A DNA stretch of 64,000 nt from an uncultured Bacteroidales bacterium. Its GTDB lineage: Bacteria; Bacteroidota; Bacteroidia; Bacteroidales; Bacteroidaceae. The notes beneath the pieces are model-generated. The model was not told where the DNA came from. It worked only from the letters and a program-made list of their open reading frames with translations, and did not search any database. Each line of letters begins with the position of its first letter. Position 1 is the first letter of the stretch. Below are positions 34,689 through 43,965 of this stretch, piece after piece. The position numbers and the translations under genes are program-made. Where the stretch lies: contig CADCBO010000002.1 of the NCBI GenBank assembly GCA_902799685.1, positions 62,001-126,000 of the forward strand, given 5' to 3'.

Positions 34689-35588
34689 ATGACAATACTG
34701 GTTACAGGAGGAAACGGCCAACTTGGCAATGAGATGCGCATAGTATCTCAAGGCTCAAAGGACAGATATATATTTACCGATGTAGTAGAGCAGGATGGCG
34801 TCCAAACCACCATCCTTGACATCACCAATCTTGACTCTATACGTAAGATTGTACATGAGAATGATGTTAAGGTAATTGTAAACTGTGCTGCCTATACTAA
34901 CGTTGACGGCGCAGAGAGCAATCAGGAACTGGCCGAACTTCTGAATGCCAAAGCTCCGGAGAACCTGGCAATTGTCATGAAAGAGGTTGACGGATTGTTG
35001 GTCCATATCTCTACTGACTATGTTTTTGGCAAGGAACCGTACAACACTCCATGCAGGGAAGATATGGTTGGCACGCCTACTGGTGTTTACGGGTTGACCA
35101 AACTGCATGGTGAGCAAAATATAATGGCATCCGGTTGCAAGTCTGTGATTATCCGTACTGCGTGGTTGTACAGTGAGTTTGGTAAGAACTTTGTCAAGAC
35201 AATGCTCAACCTGACAGCTACACGTCCTGAGCTTAAGGTGGTGTTTGACCAGGTGGGTACCCCCACATACGCCTACGACTTGGCGATTGCAATCAAGGTT
35301 ATAATTGAAAAAATTACGCAGGTGCCTGAAATTCTCAATTCTCAATTCTCCATTTTCAATTACTCTAACGAAGGCGTCTGCTCTTGGTATGACTTTACCA
35401 AAATGATAGCAGAGTACAGCGGCCACACAGACTGCAACATCCAGCCCTGCCACAGCGATGAGTTTCCCAGTCCCGTAAAACGTCCCGCCTTCTCCGTCCT
35501 TGACAAGACCAAGATTAAGCAAACGTTTGGGATTGCCGTTCCATACTGGACAGACTCACTAAAAAAATGCATAAGTAATATCAACTAA
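34689..35588 (+). CDS. rfbD: dTDP-4-dehydrorhamnose reductase with in-frame heptamer repeat
   Basis: The protein has 299 residues. The NAD(P) motif VTGGNGQLGNEMR, VNCAAYTNVDGAE, ISTDYVFG, YGLTKLHGEQ and the late NYSNEGVCSWYDFTKMIAEY block match RmlD. Ten residues ([10 protein letters not shown]) before NYSNEGVCSWYD derive from ATTCTCA heptamers at 35331-35362. The enzyme completes dTDP-L-rhamnose. The ATG at 34689 is chosen; an upstream TTG lies in the repeat. Confidence 0.94.
   Translation: MTILVTGGNGQLGNEMRIVSQGSKDRYIFTDVVEQDGVQTTILDITNLDSIRKIVHENDVKVIVNCAAYTNVDGAESNQELAELLNAKAPENLAIVMKEVDGLLVHISTDYVFGKEPYNTPCREDMVGTPTGVYGLTKLHGEQNIMASGCKSVIIRTAWLYSEFGKNFVKTMLNLTATRPELKVVFDQVGTPTYAYDLAIAIKVIIEKITQVPEILNSQFSIFNYSNEGVCSWYDFTKMIAEYSGHTDCNIQPCHSDEFPSPVKRPAFSVLDKTKIKQTFGIAVPYWTDSLKKCISNIN
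35331..35362. repeat. ATTCTCA repeats within rfbD
   Basis: ATTCTCAATTCTCAATTCTC followed by CATTTTCAATTA, the same family as the intergenic stretch 640 bp upstream, here translated in frame. Confidence 0.75.
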
Positions 35589-35598
35589 ACACAACTAT

Positions 35599-36174
35599 AT
35601 GAAAACCACAGACCAAATCTTAAAAATCAAGGCAACTGTCCTGTATATATTGGGGCAGATGCCGCAGGGTATGGATTATATTCATCTGTTCAAGATCCTG
35701 TATTTTGCTCAGCAAAAGCATCTTGTAACTTATGGAATGCCCCTGATGGAAGACACATTCTGCGCCCGCAAGCACGGCCCGGTGCCCACATTGACTTATA
35801 AGGTGCTCAAGGCATCAGAGAGTGGGCAGAGTTTTGACCAGCAGGAGATGCAGGATTACCTAAAAGCAGTGAAAGTGGAACTCCGCGACGGTCATCAGAT
35901 AGTGCTGGCCGCCCAGAAGCCCGATATGGACGAACTGTCCAAGTCCGATGTCCGCGTAATTGACGAATGCATAGCCCGCCTGCGCGACATGGAGCCGTTC
36001 GACCTATCAGACCTGTCGCACGACAAAGCCTGGCTAAAAGCCAAGCGCACAGCCGACCGCACCGGCGAGGATGCCAAGATCCCAATGTACGACATTGCCG
36101 ATGCCGGCGGCGCAACCAAGGAGATGCTCGGCGTTATCCGCGAGCGCCAGTGGATAGAGCGACACATCAATTAG
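35599..36174 (+). CDS. Panacea (DUF4065 / SocA-like) domain protein
   Basis: The protein has 191 residues. It has the Panacea signature near the start: VLYILGQMPQGMDYIHLFKI followed by LYFAQQKHLVTYG and FCARKHGPVPTLTYKV. Panacea proteins are antitoxins that neutralise diverse toxins (PanAT), or proteolytic adaptors as SocA. No small toxin gene is adjacent, unless a product of the island acts as partner. It starts 10 bp after rfbD and stands at the edge of the accessory island. Confidence 0.75.
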   Translation: MKTTDQILKIKATVLYILGQMPQGMDYIHLFKILYFAQQKHLVTYGMPLMEDTFCARKHGPVPTLTYKVLKASESGQSFDQQEMQDYLKAVKVELRDGHQIVLAAQKPDMDELSKSDVRVIDECIARLRDMEPFDLSDLSHDKAWLKAKRTADRTGEDAKIPMYDIADAGGATKEMLGVIRERQWIERHIN

Positions 36175-36352
36175 TAACTCTGAACCATACCTGGCTGCCC
36201 AGTATCTGCTAAATCAAGAAAACTTGAGAACTTTCTCAAATATGACAAGTTTTTAATAAATCTACAACACCAATACCGTATTATCATTATTGAGCGAGTT
36301 GATAGCGGTCGGTGTTTACCTGATAAAAGTAAACATGAGATAAACCACATTT

Positions 36353-37633
36353 ATGAGAGTTACTTTTAATGATTATAAGACGGTTGATATAGATTCTCTT
36401 CCAATTAATGAAGAATGGGATGGTAGAAATGTTCAGGAAAATCTAATGCATAGGATTCATGCTTATCCTGCAAAGTTTCCTGCATTTATTACAACAAAGG
36501 CGATTGAGTACGCAGAATCCCAAAATGTAGCAATAGGTACTGTTGCTGATATTTTTTGTGGTTGTGGCACGGTGGCATATGAGACAGTTAAGGCAAATCG
36601 TCATTTTTGGGGATGTGATATTAATCCGGTTGCTACATTGATTGCTCGTGCCAAGAGTCATCATTATGATAGTGAGCATCTTACCAATTATTATGAGCAG
36701 ATAGTAGAAGAGTTTTATATACAGTCTTTTAATGAAGACGATGCTATCGCCAATAATGAGCGTGTTAAGTATTGGTTCTTCCAGCAACAGATTGAAGATT
36801 TGAGCAAGTTGAAGCGGGCAATAGAGACAACTGTGGATAATGAAACATATCGTGATTTTTTCCTTTGTGCTTTTTCTAATATTTTGAAGTCTTGCTCCCG
36901 TTGGCTCACCAAGTCTATAAAGCCTCAGTTGGATCCAAATAAGAAGCCTCATGATGTCATGGAGGCTTTCGCCACACAGGTAAAGATGATGCGGAAGGCT
37001 AATTTGGTAAATGAAATCAATGAAGGTTTGGCCGTCATAGAGACCACCAACTGCCTCTCAAAAATAGTAGAAAAGCCTTTTGTGGATTTGCTTGTCACCA
37101 GTCCGCCTTATGTAACTTCCTACGAATATGCTGACCTACACCAATTGTCAACCCTATGGCTTGGCTATACCAATGACTATCGGTCGTTCCGGGATGGAAC
37201 TATCGGCAGTCTGCATGGAGAGAACCACTTGCCCGACCATTTGAAGCATCTGAATGATACTGGTAAGGATATTGTGCTTAAATTGTACGCGATAGATAAG
37301 TCTAAGTGCCGTTCTGTTTCTCAATACTATATTGATATGCAGAATACTGTCAAGAAGGCGTACGAACTTATATGTCCCGGAGGAGCTACGCTATTTGTTA
37401 TAGGCAACACTGAATACAAGGGCGTGAAGATCGATAACGCACGCCACTTGATAGAAACGCTGCTGGATGAAGGTTTTGAGAATGTAGAAGTTGAGAGAAG
37501 GAAGATTTCCAACAAGATACTCACACCTTACAGAGATTCCGTAGGTAAGTTCACTACAGATAAGAATAGTAGGAAAATTTATTCCGAAGAGTTCATTATT
37601 TTTGCTAAGAAGCCGCTATGTCTGAACAATTAA
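36353..37633 (+). CDS. DNA methyltransferase (amino-methyltransferase type, SPPY motif)
   Basis: The protein has 426 residues. SAM motif I VADIFCGCGTVAYETV is at about residue 65, and motif IV TSPPYVTSYEYADLHQLS at about 248, so the order is I then IV with a long helical insert between. An N-terminal segment HRIHAYPAKFPAFITTKAIE is typical of a group of phage-defence-associated adenine/cytosine-N4 methyltransferases. No restriction endonuclease is visible next to it. The stop lies 16 bp inside the next gene, so it is translationally coupled to the kinase and receiver-like genes. Confidence 0.8.
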   Translation: MRVTFNDYKTVDIDSLPINEEWDGRNVQENLMHRIHAYPAKFPAFITTKAIEYAESQNVAIGTVADIFCGCGTVAYETVKANRHFWGCDINPVATLIARAKSHHYDSEHLTNYYEQIVEEFYIQSFNEDDAIANNERVKYWFFQQQIEDLSKLKRAIETTVDNETYRDFFLCAFSNILKSCSRWLTKSIKPQLDPNKKPHDVMEAFATQVKMMRKANLVNEINEGLAVIETTNCLSKIVEKPFVDLLVTSPPYVTSYEYADLHQLSTLWLGYTNDYRSFRDGTIGSLHGENHLPDHLKHLNDTGKDIVLKLYAIDKSKCRSVSQYYIDMQNTVKKAYELICPGGATLFVIGNTEYKGVKIDNARHLIETLLDEGFENVEVERRKISNKILTPYRDSVGKFTTDKNSRKIYSEEFIIFAKKPLCLNN

Positions 37634-39870
37634 CAATACGTCCGTACGCTCGACTACTCACGATGCTTGGCGATCAGCTCATAAAAAATGAGCAGATTGC
37701 CGTCACGGAGTTGATGAAGAATTCTTATGATGCCGATGCCGACTGGGTGAAGGTGTCGTTTGAGAATTTCGGTAAGGACTATAAGATCCAGGATGATTCT
37801 CGCATCGTGATAGAGGATAATGGCAAGGGAATGACCCATGATGTAATTACCACTGCGTGGATGAATCCTGCTACTCCAAATAAATTCACTAAGGATATAA
37901 AAGAGCAGCATACTATAGGCGGCCGAGTTATTCAGGGTGAAAAGGGAATTGGTCGTTTTGCAATGCTCAAGTTAGGTAAAACTATTGAGATGGTGACGCG
38001 TCCGGAAGGGAAGGACGTAGAGTATAAGCTGGTCTTTGATTTCAACAAGTACGATGATGATTTCCTGAGAGAGGAGGAGAAGGAAAAAGAGATTTTTCTG
38101 GACGATTTGGGCTTTGAACTAGAAGAAGAGACACCCAGCGTTTTTGTCTCCAGAAACATTACATTTGGAAATAGAACGTTTTCAGGCTCGGTAAACGCTA
38201 AAGGAACTCGAATAGTTATCAGTAATCTTCGAGGTGCATGGTCTGAGAAGAAGTTCAAAAGTCTAAGTGACAGTTTCGAACGTTTTGGAGGAATGTTTGA
38301 AAGTCAAGAGCAAGAAAGTGAAGAAGAGACTAAACCCAAAGTTTTTACTATAGGACTATTCCATAATGGAGAGTATCTGCTTAATGAGAAACGAGCAGAG
38401 TCTATGTCCTCATTAACTGAACAAAAGGCTGTCCTTTCAGTTGAGGATGGTATATATGATAATGAACGTCAGGAATTGCGCTTTACCTTGAATGGACTTC
38501 CTCGTAAATTAGACTTGGATGACCCGGAAGTGAAGGGCTTGCGAGTGTTCAGAGATCGATTCTTGCTGGAGGATAAGAAAACCTATAGAGAGGTTTCAGA
38601 CTTTGGACCGTTTGTTTTCGAGTTCTATATCTTTGACTTTATGGCCAAGAATGAGTCCAGATATTTCTTGAACAACGAGCAGAAAGATATAGTCAAGGAA
38701 CACCGAGTCTACTTACTGCGAGATGGAATTCGTGTTCAACCATACGGCGAGCCTACTGATGACTGGCTGATGATAGATATGGATCGTGGTACTATCAGTG
38801 CCAGCAGTAACTTCAGTAATGATCAGATAGTAGGTCGTGTGAATATCACTAAGGCTAACAACATCCATCTGAAAGACAAGACCAATCGTGAAGGTCTGAT
38901 AGATGATGGATATTTTACCCAAGATTTCATTTGTGTCATCAAAACCCTATTGGCATACCTGCGTAAAACAGCATATAAGCACTACCAAGAGAGTCTGAAG
39001 AAGAAAGATAGTATAGAAAAGCAGAGGAAAGACGCAGTAAAGAAAGCTATTGAAACATTAGCCGAGCAGTTCTCTGACAACAAGACTGCCTCCACGCTTA
39101 TCACTCAACTCAAAAGTTCTTATGAGAACGAGAAGCGTTATCTTTTGGAACGTGCTGAACGAACAGAGTCATTAGCGGCTGTAGGTCTATCTGTTGAGAC
39201 TACAAGCCACGACATAATGCTGATGATGAATCGTGGTTTGGATTCGCTTTCGAAATTGATGAAAGATAGCATGTCTGACAACTTTGACCTCAGCACCCTT
39301 CCAGGAGAGTTACAGAGGCTTTATGGCATATTCAGTTACGTGGGCAACCAACTTCAGGATATGCAGCAGTTGTTCGTTTCTGCCAAACAGCGCAGAAAAC
39401 GTATCCGTGTGAAGGATTTGTTGGATAAAGTTATTCGACTCTACTCCAACATTATGAACCGAAATGGGATAGAGGTAAAGGTTGACATCATGGGTCCACC
39501 GCTGGTGGCTGTATGTACCGATGCAGACTTACTCCAACTACTTATCAATCTGTTTGACAATTCGGTCTATTGGCTTACCGTAACGGGGAACCCAAAGAAG
39601 ATCATACTAGTAACTCTTGATGGGAATGCACAACAGATGCTGTTTTCAGATGATGGATGCGGTATCAGAGAAGATGATGCTCCTTATATTTTTGATGCTT
39701 TCTATTCCGGTAAAGGAGAAGAAGGAAAAGGTTTGGGCCTCTATATATCCAAGAAAGCAATGGAAAGAAACGACTATACTATACGCTTGGCGGAGTTCTC
39801 TGACGAGAAGAAACTGTGCGGAGCTAACTTTGTTATACCTTTTGTAAAGCAACCACAAGATGAATATTGA
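37618..39870 (+). CDS. Double-GHKL ATPase / histidine kinase-like protein
   Basis: The protein has 750 residues. The N-terminal GHKL ATPase (Hsp90/MORC-like) has N box ELMKNSYDADA, G1 IEDNGKGM and G2 GEKGIGRFAMLKLG in residues 20-125. A helical region near 500-560 carries a DHp-like H box, VETTSHDIMLMMN. A second, histidine-kinase-type HATPase covers about 610-745 (LLINLFDNSVYW, FSDDGCGI, IFDAFYSGK, GKGLGLYIS). It has no signal or membrane segment, so it is cytoplasmic. The start overlaps the methyltransferase by 16 bp and the stop overlaps the next gene by 11 bp. Confidence 0.82.
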   Translation: MSEQLTIRPYARLLTMLGDQLIKNEQIAVTELMKNSYDADADWVKVSFENFGKDYKIQDDSRIVIEDNGKGMTHDVITTAWMNPATPNKFTKDIKEQHTIGGRVIQGEKGIGRFAMLKLGKTIEMVTRPEGKDVEYKLVFDFNKYDDDFLREEEKEKEIFLDDLGFELEEETPSVFVSRNITFGNRTFSGSVNAKGTRIVISNLRGAWSEKKFKSLSDSFERFGGMFESQEQESEEETKPKVFTIGLFHNGEYLLNEKRAESMSSLTEQKAVLSVEDGIYDNERQELRFTLNGLPRKLDLDDPEVKGLRVFRDRFLLEDKKTYREVSDFGPFVFEFYIFDFMAKNESRYFLNNEQKDIVKEHRVYLLRDGIRVQPYGEPTDDWLMIDMDRGTISASSNFSNDQIVGRVNITKANNIHLKDKTNREGLIDDGYFTQDFICVIKTLLAYLRKTAYKHYQESLKKKDSIEKQRKDAVKKAIETLAEQFSDNKTASTLITQLKSSYENEKRYLLERAERTESLAAVGLSVETTSHDIMLMMNRGLDSLSKLMKDSMSDNFDLSTLPGELQRLYGIFSYVGNQLQDMQQLFVSAKQRRKRIRVKDLLDKVIRLYSNIMNRNGIEVKVDIMGPPLVAVCTDADLLQLLINLFDNSVYWLTVTGNPKKIILVTLDGNAQQMLFSDDGCGIREDDAPYIFDAFYSGKGEEGKGLGLYISKKAMERNDYTIRLAEFSDEKKLCGANFVIPFVKQPQDEY

Positions 39871-41125
39871 AGAACTTTTTGCGGGAATTGGAGTTGTCAT
39901 TGATGACAAAGTGTTTTCTTCCGATGAGCAGGGGGACCGTATAGTTAAAATTGTCAAGGAACTTGAGACTGTTCGAAAGTTCCCTTTGGTGAAATATGCC
40001 GATTTTCCTGATGATGATGTGCTGACTAAACTGACTAATGTTAGTTTCTTGCTACTAGACTGGGAAATTGAACCAAAGCAGGATGAGCTGGGTGAAGAGA
40101 CCCCAAATGTGCAGTTGGGCGATGTTTTGAAGGCTGATAATGAAAAGCGCGTTATCGAGATTGTTAAAGAGACTCTTCGGAACAGTCTTGTTCCTGTTTT
40201 CATCTTTAGCAATCAAGATATCGAAACAATCAAGAAGAAGTTGTCAGATGCAGATGTTGATTTAGAGAAGAGTCAAATATTTATAAAGTCCAAGTCAGAA
40301 CTAGTAGAGGAAGGCGCTTTATTCAGCAAGATAGGTGAATGGGTAGATGGTGTCTCAGGTGTTTATGTGGCCAAGGCTTGGGAGAATGCATTTAACAGAG
40401 CCAAGAATCAGTTCTTTGCAGAGCTGGCAAACAATACATCTCATTGGCCTAAAGCACTCTTTAATGCAGCGGCAGTTGATTCTACGGACCCGGGAGAGGA
40501 AATAACTCAGGCCATTTCACAGAATGTGATTTCTCGGATGCAGCCAATAGTGATTGACCAGGAGCAAATTGATAAAGATATAATAACTCCCGGTAAGGAA
40601 GAGGTACTTGGAATTATGAAAGGTCAGTTCTTTTTGGACAATTGTTCAGATGCTTCAATGGTGGGAGATTTCTACAAAAAAAAGAGTGGTGAGTTTTATA
40701 TGAACATACGTCCTACTTGTGATTGTGTTGAAGGTAGAGAGAAGAGTGATGGGCGTATATATTTATTGCGTTGTAGTAAACTTAGTGATATTCAAGTAGC
40801 AAAGTTATACTTGCCAGGTGACGGACATTTTAGCGAAACAATAGGTTGTGCAATAGTAGGACCGCTATATGAGAATAAGTTTTATCGCATAGACTTTGGA
40901 AAAGTAGATGTGGTAGAAAGCAACCAGTGGAAAGAAAAGAAAGTAGGCAGAATACTCCCACCTGTTATAAATCATATAACGGAACGTTACAGCCTTTATG
41001 TTCAACGCCAAGCCCTGCCCCGAATTCCAAAGGAGATTATTCCTGAGGTAGTTCAAGACGACAAAATAATAGAGCAAAATCCAGGTTGTCTGGCAGCTAT
41101 ATTAAAACCTGTTATAAAGAAATAG
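39860..41125 (+). CDS. Receiver-like domain protein, partner of the double-GHKL kinase
   Basis: The protein has 421 residues. Residues 1-135 resemble a response-regulator receiver: FLLLDWEIEP (Asp about 65) and VPVFIFSNQDIETIKKKL match the phospho-acceptor strand and the later beta strand with Ser. The remaining 280 residues are not recognised and contain a Cys pair in RPTCDCVEG. It lacks a DNA-binding output domain I can name. Overlap with the kinase by 11 bp supports a phospho-relay-type pair working with the methyltransferase. Confidence 0.6.
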   Translation: MNIEELFAGIGVVIDDKVFSSDEQGDRIVKIVKELETVRKFPLVKYADFPDDDVLTKLTNVSFLLLDWEIEPKQDELGEETPNVQLGDVLKADNEKRVIEIVKETLRNSLVPVFIFSNQDIETIKKKLSDADVDLEKSQIFIKSKSELVEEGALFSKIGEWVDGVSGVYVAKAWENAFNRAKNQFFAELANNTSHWPKALFNAAAVDSTDPGEEITQAISQNVISRMQPIVIDQEQIDKDIITPGKEEVLGIMKGQFFLDNCSDASMVGDFYKKKSGEFYMNIRPTCDCVEGREKSDGRIYLLRCSKLSDIQVAKLYLPGDGHFSETIGCAIVGPLYENKFYRIDFGKVDVVESNQWKEKKVGRILPPVINHITERYSLYVQRQALPRIPKEIIPEVVQDDKIIEQNPGCLAAILKPVIKK

Positions 41126-41185
41126 GCGGCATACAGTTGTATTTGAATCTACTAACATAAGAATGGAAACGATAATAGTGTTTTT

Positions 41186-41722
41186 ATGCCCCACTATACC
41201 TTGGATGAAATTGAGAATACACAATATACCGATGAGGTGAAGTATGCTGTGCGCTATGGCTACCAATATAGGAGGGAGGCGGAGGAATATGCTGAGAGGA
41301 ACGCAAATTTTCATCACTCTTTGCCAGAGGCAACGACTATTCTTTATTGGCTGGCGAATCTGGTGATTAGCGGGGTTGCTTATGACCTTATCAAGAAATA
41401 CGCAAAAGCTCTATGGGAGAAGTTGATGTCAATGAAGACGAGAATACCAGATGATGTCAATACTCTGCTGATAGATGAGGATGAGCTGAAGAAGTTTGTG
41501 GTTTATGTGAAGGAATTCTCTTCTAAAGAAGTGTCTGCTAAAGATGAACAAATAAAATATATACGTGAGGAGATAATTGCAGACTATATAGGAGAAACAG
41601 CAGGTGAGATTTGGACTGATAAAAAACGGCTGCCATCTCATGAAGAATGGTTGAAAATCTACAAAGATGCTAATGTGTTTGCTAATGATCTTCTTGAAAA
41701 TAACAGTAATGATGACAATTAA
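41186..41722 (+). CDS. Hypothetical protein with one hydrophobic segment
   Basis: The 178-residue protein is not recognised. About residues 48-66 (TTILYWLANLVISGVAYDLI) could span the membrane; the C-terminal half is acidic and helical. It lies 60 bp after the receiver-like gene and may belong to the same cassette. A membrane-effector role is possible but unsupported beyond the hydrophobic stretch. Confidence 0.55.
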   Translation: MPHYTLDEIENTQYTDEVKYAVRYGYQYRREAEEYAERNANFHHSLPEATTILYWLANLVISGVAYDLIKKYAKALWEKLMSMKTRIPDDVNTLLIDEDELKKFVVYVKEFSSKEVSAKDEQIKYIREEIIADYIGETAGEIWTDKKRLPSHEEWLKIYKDANVFANDLLENNSNDDN

Positions 41723-41794
41723 CCACCATCTTTCAAGAAATAGATAGGCTTTATTATGAGTGGGAGAGGATGGATTATTAATTGTTAAGGCATT

Positions 41795-42052
41795 ATGAAT
41801 CAGGATGACCTTGCGGTATATTTTGCTGAGATGCTGGCGAAGCAGAATGCGACGCCAAAGATACAGGCACTCATTAAGGCTGCGTTGTATGGCGACAACA
41901 TTATCATGTTTATTGACGAGGTTTCCAAGGCTTTCAATGGCTGTGGAAAGGTAAAGGTTGATACGGTCAAAGGAGTGACAGAGTACTACAAGGCTAATAG
42001 TGAAGTTCAGATACGGAAGGCTGATTGCATTGAAGAAGAAAAAAGCGTTTAA
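41795..42052 (+). CDS. Small hypothetical protein
   Basis: The 85-residue protein begins MNQDDLAVYFAEMLAKQN and has no recognised domain. It is predominantly helical and neutral to acidic. A plausible Shine-Dalgarno-poor start is in keeping with Bacteroidota. It lies between the 41.2 kb gene and the HEPN pair; its link to either is not clear. Confidence 0.45.
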   Translation: MNQDDLAVYFAEMLAKQNATPKIQALIKAALYGDNIIMFIDEVSKAFNGCGKVKVDTVKGVTEYYKANSEVQIRKADCIEEEKSV

Positions 42053-42219
42053 TCAAAGAAGCTTCCGATCGAATATCTCAAGGCAAAGTTTGGGTTTTGG
42101 GGACATTAGCTCATTTAGGATATTTGGAGGGATAACAAAGGTGATTTGAACCCCAAAAAGTGGAGCGTCACTTACCTACTATAGCACTTTTAAAAGTGAA
42201 TAATAATTACTACATAATT

Positions 42220-42774
42220 ATGGTTGATTTTAAGAATTTTGTAGAACAAGCGAATAAGGCGAAAGAGGAAGAGGCTAAGGCAAAAAAGTTTGATCCTGCT
42301 GAACGTATAGCCACCTTTAAGAAACGAATTGCAGATTTCTATGCCAAGATTGATAACGAATGGTTGCAGCCCTATATTAATGACGGAAGCATCCGTTCCG
42401 AAGTACAAGATATAACCATAACTGAGGAATCTTTGGGCGATTATGCCGTTCCTATGAAGAAGCTCTTCATAGGCGATATTGTACTGAAGTTCGTTCCTGT
42501 GGGTACTATTCTCATTGCCACACCAGGTAGGATTGATCTTGAGTATAAAGGGCGCACAATCATGTTTGTATTGGTTGATGAGGCAGCAACCTCGGCTTCC
42601 GACTTAATAAGTTATGAGATAAAGATAAATGGCGAAGTGGTAGAGCGCACTAGTCAGAAGAAAAAGTTCTCAGGCAATCTGGTCTGGAAATTCACCGAAA
42701 AGGGCATGAGAGTGCGCTATCAAAGTATTGATGCAGAATCATTCCAACGTCTCATAATGGGATTGGTGCAATGA
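42220..42774 (+). CDS. Hypothetical partner of the HEPN protein
   Basis: The 184-residue protein starts MVDFKNFVEQANKAKEEEAK. A charged N-terminal helix is followed by a beta-rich region (KLFIGDIVLKFVPVGTILIA, GRIDLEYKGRTIMFVLVDEA). No domain is recognised. Its TGA overlaps the ATG of the downstream HEPN gene (ATGA, 4 bp), so the two are coupled. By position it could be an antitoxin or a sensor for the HEPN protein; that is inference. The ATG at 42220 is used since the ORF start 60 bp earlier is in spacer. Confidence 0.6.
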   Translation: MVDFKNFVEQANKAKEEEAKAKKFDPAERIATFKKRIADFYAKIDNEWLQPYINDGSIRSEVQDITITEESLGDYAVPMKKLFIGDIVLKFVPVGTILIATPGRIDLEYKGRTIMFVLVDEAATSASDLISYEIKINGEVVERTSQKKKFSGNLVWKFTEKGMRVRYQSIDAESFQRLIMGLVQ

Positions 42775-43346
42775 GAAAATTACAGTTCAATTTCAATGAA
42801 CACAATCAGTCGTTGGAAAGTTTGGAGAACTATTACGATGAGGTTAAGGCTGCCATTGACCTTAAGTATTCAAAGGCTAACCCATACTATAATTCAGACT
42901 TCCAAATGATGACCGATCCTGAGGTTGAAAACGAGCGCGAGGAGAATTATATGGAACTATCACGCGAAGCCTCTATGTCCATATTGGCTTTTGTAGAGTC
43001 TTTATTTCGTACCGATTTCATCATTCGTTGTGAACTGAAGAAATCTGATAAACTATCCAAACGATACAGGCATACCTACAATCCAGCTAAGCGGATCTAC
43101 ACATATAGTTACAATGATGTGGTACTTGATGGCTGGGCGCAGTTATACCCTGAGGAGAAGGATCTGATTAACGAGTTGAAGGAAGCAAACAATTATCGCA
43201 ACTGGTTGGCTCATGGGCGCTATTGGCAGTTTAAAGATAATCCCGCCAAGTATAAGATAGAAAAAATACGTAACTTAGCTCACCGTATTCAGTCTACCTT
43301 TGCTTCAGAGTTGATGTTCGTGCCTAAGATAGGTGAAAAGCTTTGA
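42771..43346 (+). CDS. HEPN-domain protein, candidate RNase toxin
   Basis: The 191-residue helical protein carries NNYRNWLAHGRYW at about residue 142, matching the HEPN R-x4-H motif (RNxxAH) of the RiboL-PSP/Abi-type HEPN proteins. Such proteins are usually RNases in toxin-antitoxin and abortive-infection systems. It is coupled to the preceding gene by an ATGA overlap. The polar residue before Arg (Asn-Tyr) is also seen in active members. Toxicity is inferred only. Confidence 0.65.
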   Translation: MRKLQFNFNEHNQSLESLENYYDEVKAAIDLKYSKANPYYNSDFQMMTDPEVENEREENYMELSREASMSILAFVESLFRTDFIIRCELKKSDKLSKRYRHTYNPAKRIYTYSYNDVVLDGWAQLYPEEKDLINELKEANNYRNWLAHGRYWQFKDNPAKYKIEKIRNLAHRIQSTFASELMFVPKIGEKL

Positions 43347-43965
43347 CAGTACAATTACAGAAAAGACATCATACATCACAAGTTCCCGTACACCTTCAAT
43401 CAGTGGCGGCTTTAGCCGACCAGCTATTAAGGTCGGGAATGTTTAGCCCGAAGGGAACCAACGGGCGCTGGCGCGAAGCGGAACCGAAGGTCGTTGGCCC
43501 GAAAGGGGAAAGCAAAAGCAAAATCAACGAGTATCAGAGCGAAGACTCGAACATGTCATTCCCGAAGAGTCTTGAGAACTTTTGGAGCAGCAAGCGCAAA
43601 GTCATGCTTGCATGAACTTTGCCGAGTCGTGACAGAAGTCAACGTAGTTAATGCAGATGCAACAATCCATTGACGATAAACAGTATGAGTCTACATATAC
43701 GGACTGTGAGGAACTTCCGACTTCAGCCTTCGTTTCAGCCCTCAGACTTCAGCCATCAAACCTCGTTCATCCTTCGTAGTGGGTTTAACGAACCAAGATT
43801 GATGGCCGATGAGCAATCGCTCAAGGCACATTTGTGGTGCAAGCCCGCAAAAGAGCCTTCCGCTAAAGTAAACGGTGTAACCAGAGCTATTTTGGGGCAT
43901 CCGGCAGAGGATTAAAAAAACGGCAAAGCCGCAAATAAAATACATTTAAGTTATTATTTTGATAT
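43347..43965. other. 619-bp gap with no convincing gene
   Basis: Two short open frames occur (43343-43615 and 43670-43915), but neither resembles a known protein. The sequence is uneven: a G-rich part with CGGGAATGTTTAGCCCGAAG and GCAAGCGCAAAGTCATGCTTGC (near-palindrome) and a part with TTCAGCC repeats (43720-43760). This looks like decayed mobile-element or structured non-coding sequence. Confidence 0.4.

Noticed and set aside
34755-35522. 255-codon minus-strand frame in rfbD
   Set aside because: Antisense to a well-conserved RmlD protein.
43343-43915. Two short frames (90 and 81 codons) in the 43.4-43.9 kb gap
   Set aside because: No protein family resemblance and uneven composition; treated as non-coding or decayed sequence.
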